From assembly GCA_944351315.1 (NCBI GenBank), contig CALVPL010000078.1, positions 1 through 6,216 on the forward strand: a stretch of 6,216 bases of DNA, written 5' to 3'. Of the stretch, positions 5,988-6,216 are shown piece by piece. Under the pieces are notes generated by a model. That model saw nothing but the letters and a program-made list of their open reading frames with translations, did no database searches and was not told the DNA's origin. Both the position numbers and the translations under genes were made by a program. How positions within the stretch are numbered: the stretch's first letter is position 1; every line of letters starts with the position of its first letter. This stretch comes from an uncultured Bacilli bacterium (GTDB taxonomy: Bacteria > Bacillota_I > Bacilli_A > RF39 > UBA660).

Positions 5988-6022
5988 GAAGTATTTCAAA
6001 AAAATGCTTCTTCTTTTTTTTT
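5986..6022 (+). terminator. Rho-independent terminator of clpB
   Basis: GAAGTATTT (5988-5996) pairs with AAATGCTTC (6002-6010), nine pairs with one T-G wobble, around a CAAAA loop. TTC and a run of nine T follow, to 6022. The stem begins right at the stop codon. Confidence 0.88.
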
Positions 6023-6074
6023 ATCATATTTAGAAATTTCTTCATAAAAAGTCGAGTAACACATAAGATATTCT

Positions 6075-6216
6075 ATGAAATATATCTGCTATTCTACTTT
6101 TTTTTGTTTGCTTTTCTGTTTAATTTTAAGTGTTCTCTTCGTTAAAAATGGAATTGCTATGGAACAACAAGAGTATAAATTAGAAAATCAAACGTATCAT
6201 TTGCATCAAATAAATA
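6075..6216 (+). CDS. Start of a secreted or membrane-anchored protein (3' truncated)
   Basis: An open frame runs from ATG6075 to the window end (47 codons, no stop). It begins MKYICYSTFFCLLFCLILSV and continues LFVKNGIA before a polar segment MEQQEYKLENQTYHLHQIN. Residues 1-28 look like a signal peptide with a Cys-rich hydrophobic core and a possible cleavage site after GIA. Without a nearby lipobox Cys in correct context, a lipoprotein is not supported. The ribosome binding site is weak (only AAG near 6065) and no clear promoter is seen after the clpB terminator, so the start is less certain than others here. The function cannot be judged from this fragment. Confidence 0.55.
   Translation, partial: MKYICYSTFFCLLFCLILSVLFVKNGIAMEQQEYKLENQTYHLHQIN

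Noticed and set aside
1..6216. CRISPR arrays, tRNA/rRNA genes, insertion sequences, DGR reverse transcriptase
   Set aside because: No regularly spaced repeats, cloverleaf, rRNA signatures, transposase or RT motifs were found on either strand.

Overview
The window looks like a piece of chromosome from an AT-rich, low-GC Gram-positive bacterium of the Bacilli/Mollicutes side, perhaps an uncultured gut lineage. The reasons are A/T-ending codons almost everywhere, AGGAGG-type ribosome binding sites, a CIRCE/HrcA operator, SigA-like promoters and a ClpB that lacks its N-terminal domain as in mycoplasmas. Tryptophan is always TGG and no in-frame TGA is needed, so the standard bacterial code fits. 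All five stops seen are TAA or TAG. The placement is inference from sequence character and recalled families, not from a search.

Layout. (1) Bases 2-388 are the 3' end of a repetitive surface-type protein. Its last third (about 221-310) switches to C/T-ending, GC-richer codons, which resembles the variable region of a diversity-generating retroelement (DGR) target. (2) Bases 389-698 hold no gene. They contain a GC-rich hairpin just after the stop, a larger set of mutually compatible helices closed by a perfect 9-bp long-range pairing (410-418 with 580-588), and a terminator-like hairpin (640-667). (3) Bases 699-3504 are a two-gene operon for a BceAB/MacB-superfamily ABC transporter (ATPase plus FtsX-type permease with a large extracellular loop), of the kind usually linked to antimicrobial-peptide sensing and resistance. 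No two-component system is present in the window. (4) Bases 3505-3808 hold a strong terminator, an overlapping promoter and a 59-residue exported peptide that looks like the truncated N-terminus of a SipW/TasA-like surface protein. (5) Bases 3809-5987 are clpB with a textbook CIRCE operator inside a near-perfect promoter, followed by its own terminator. (6) From 6075 a new secreted-protein gene starts and runs off the end.

The genes do not form one pathway. They are separate transcription units with an envelope/stress flavour: surface-protein diversification, peptide-antibiotic defence, and heat-shock disaggregation. The least explained part is the left 700 bases, where a possibly hypermutable gene end is followed by a potential structured RNA upstream of the transporter. 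The RT, template repeat and Avd of a DGR are not in the window, so that reading is a hypothesis.
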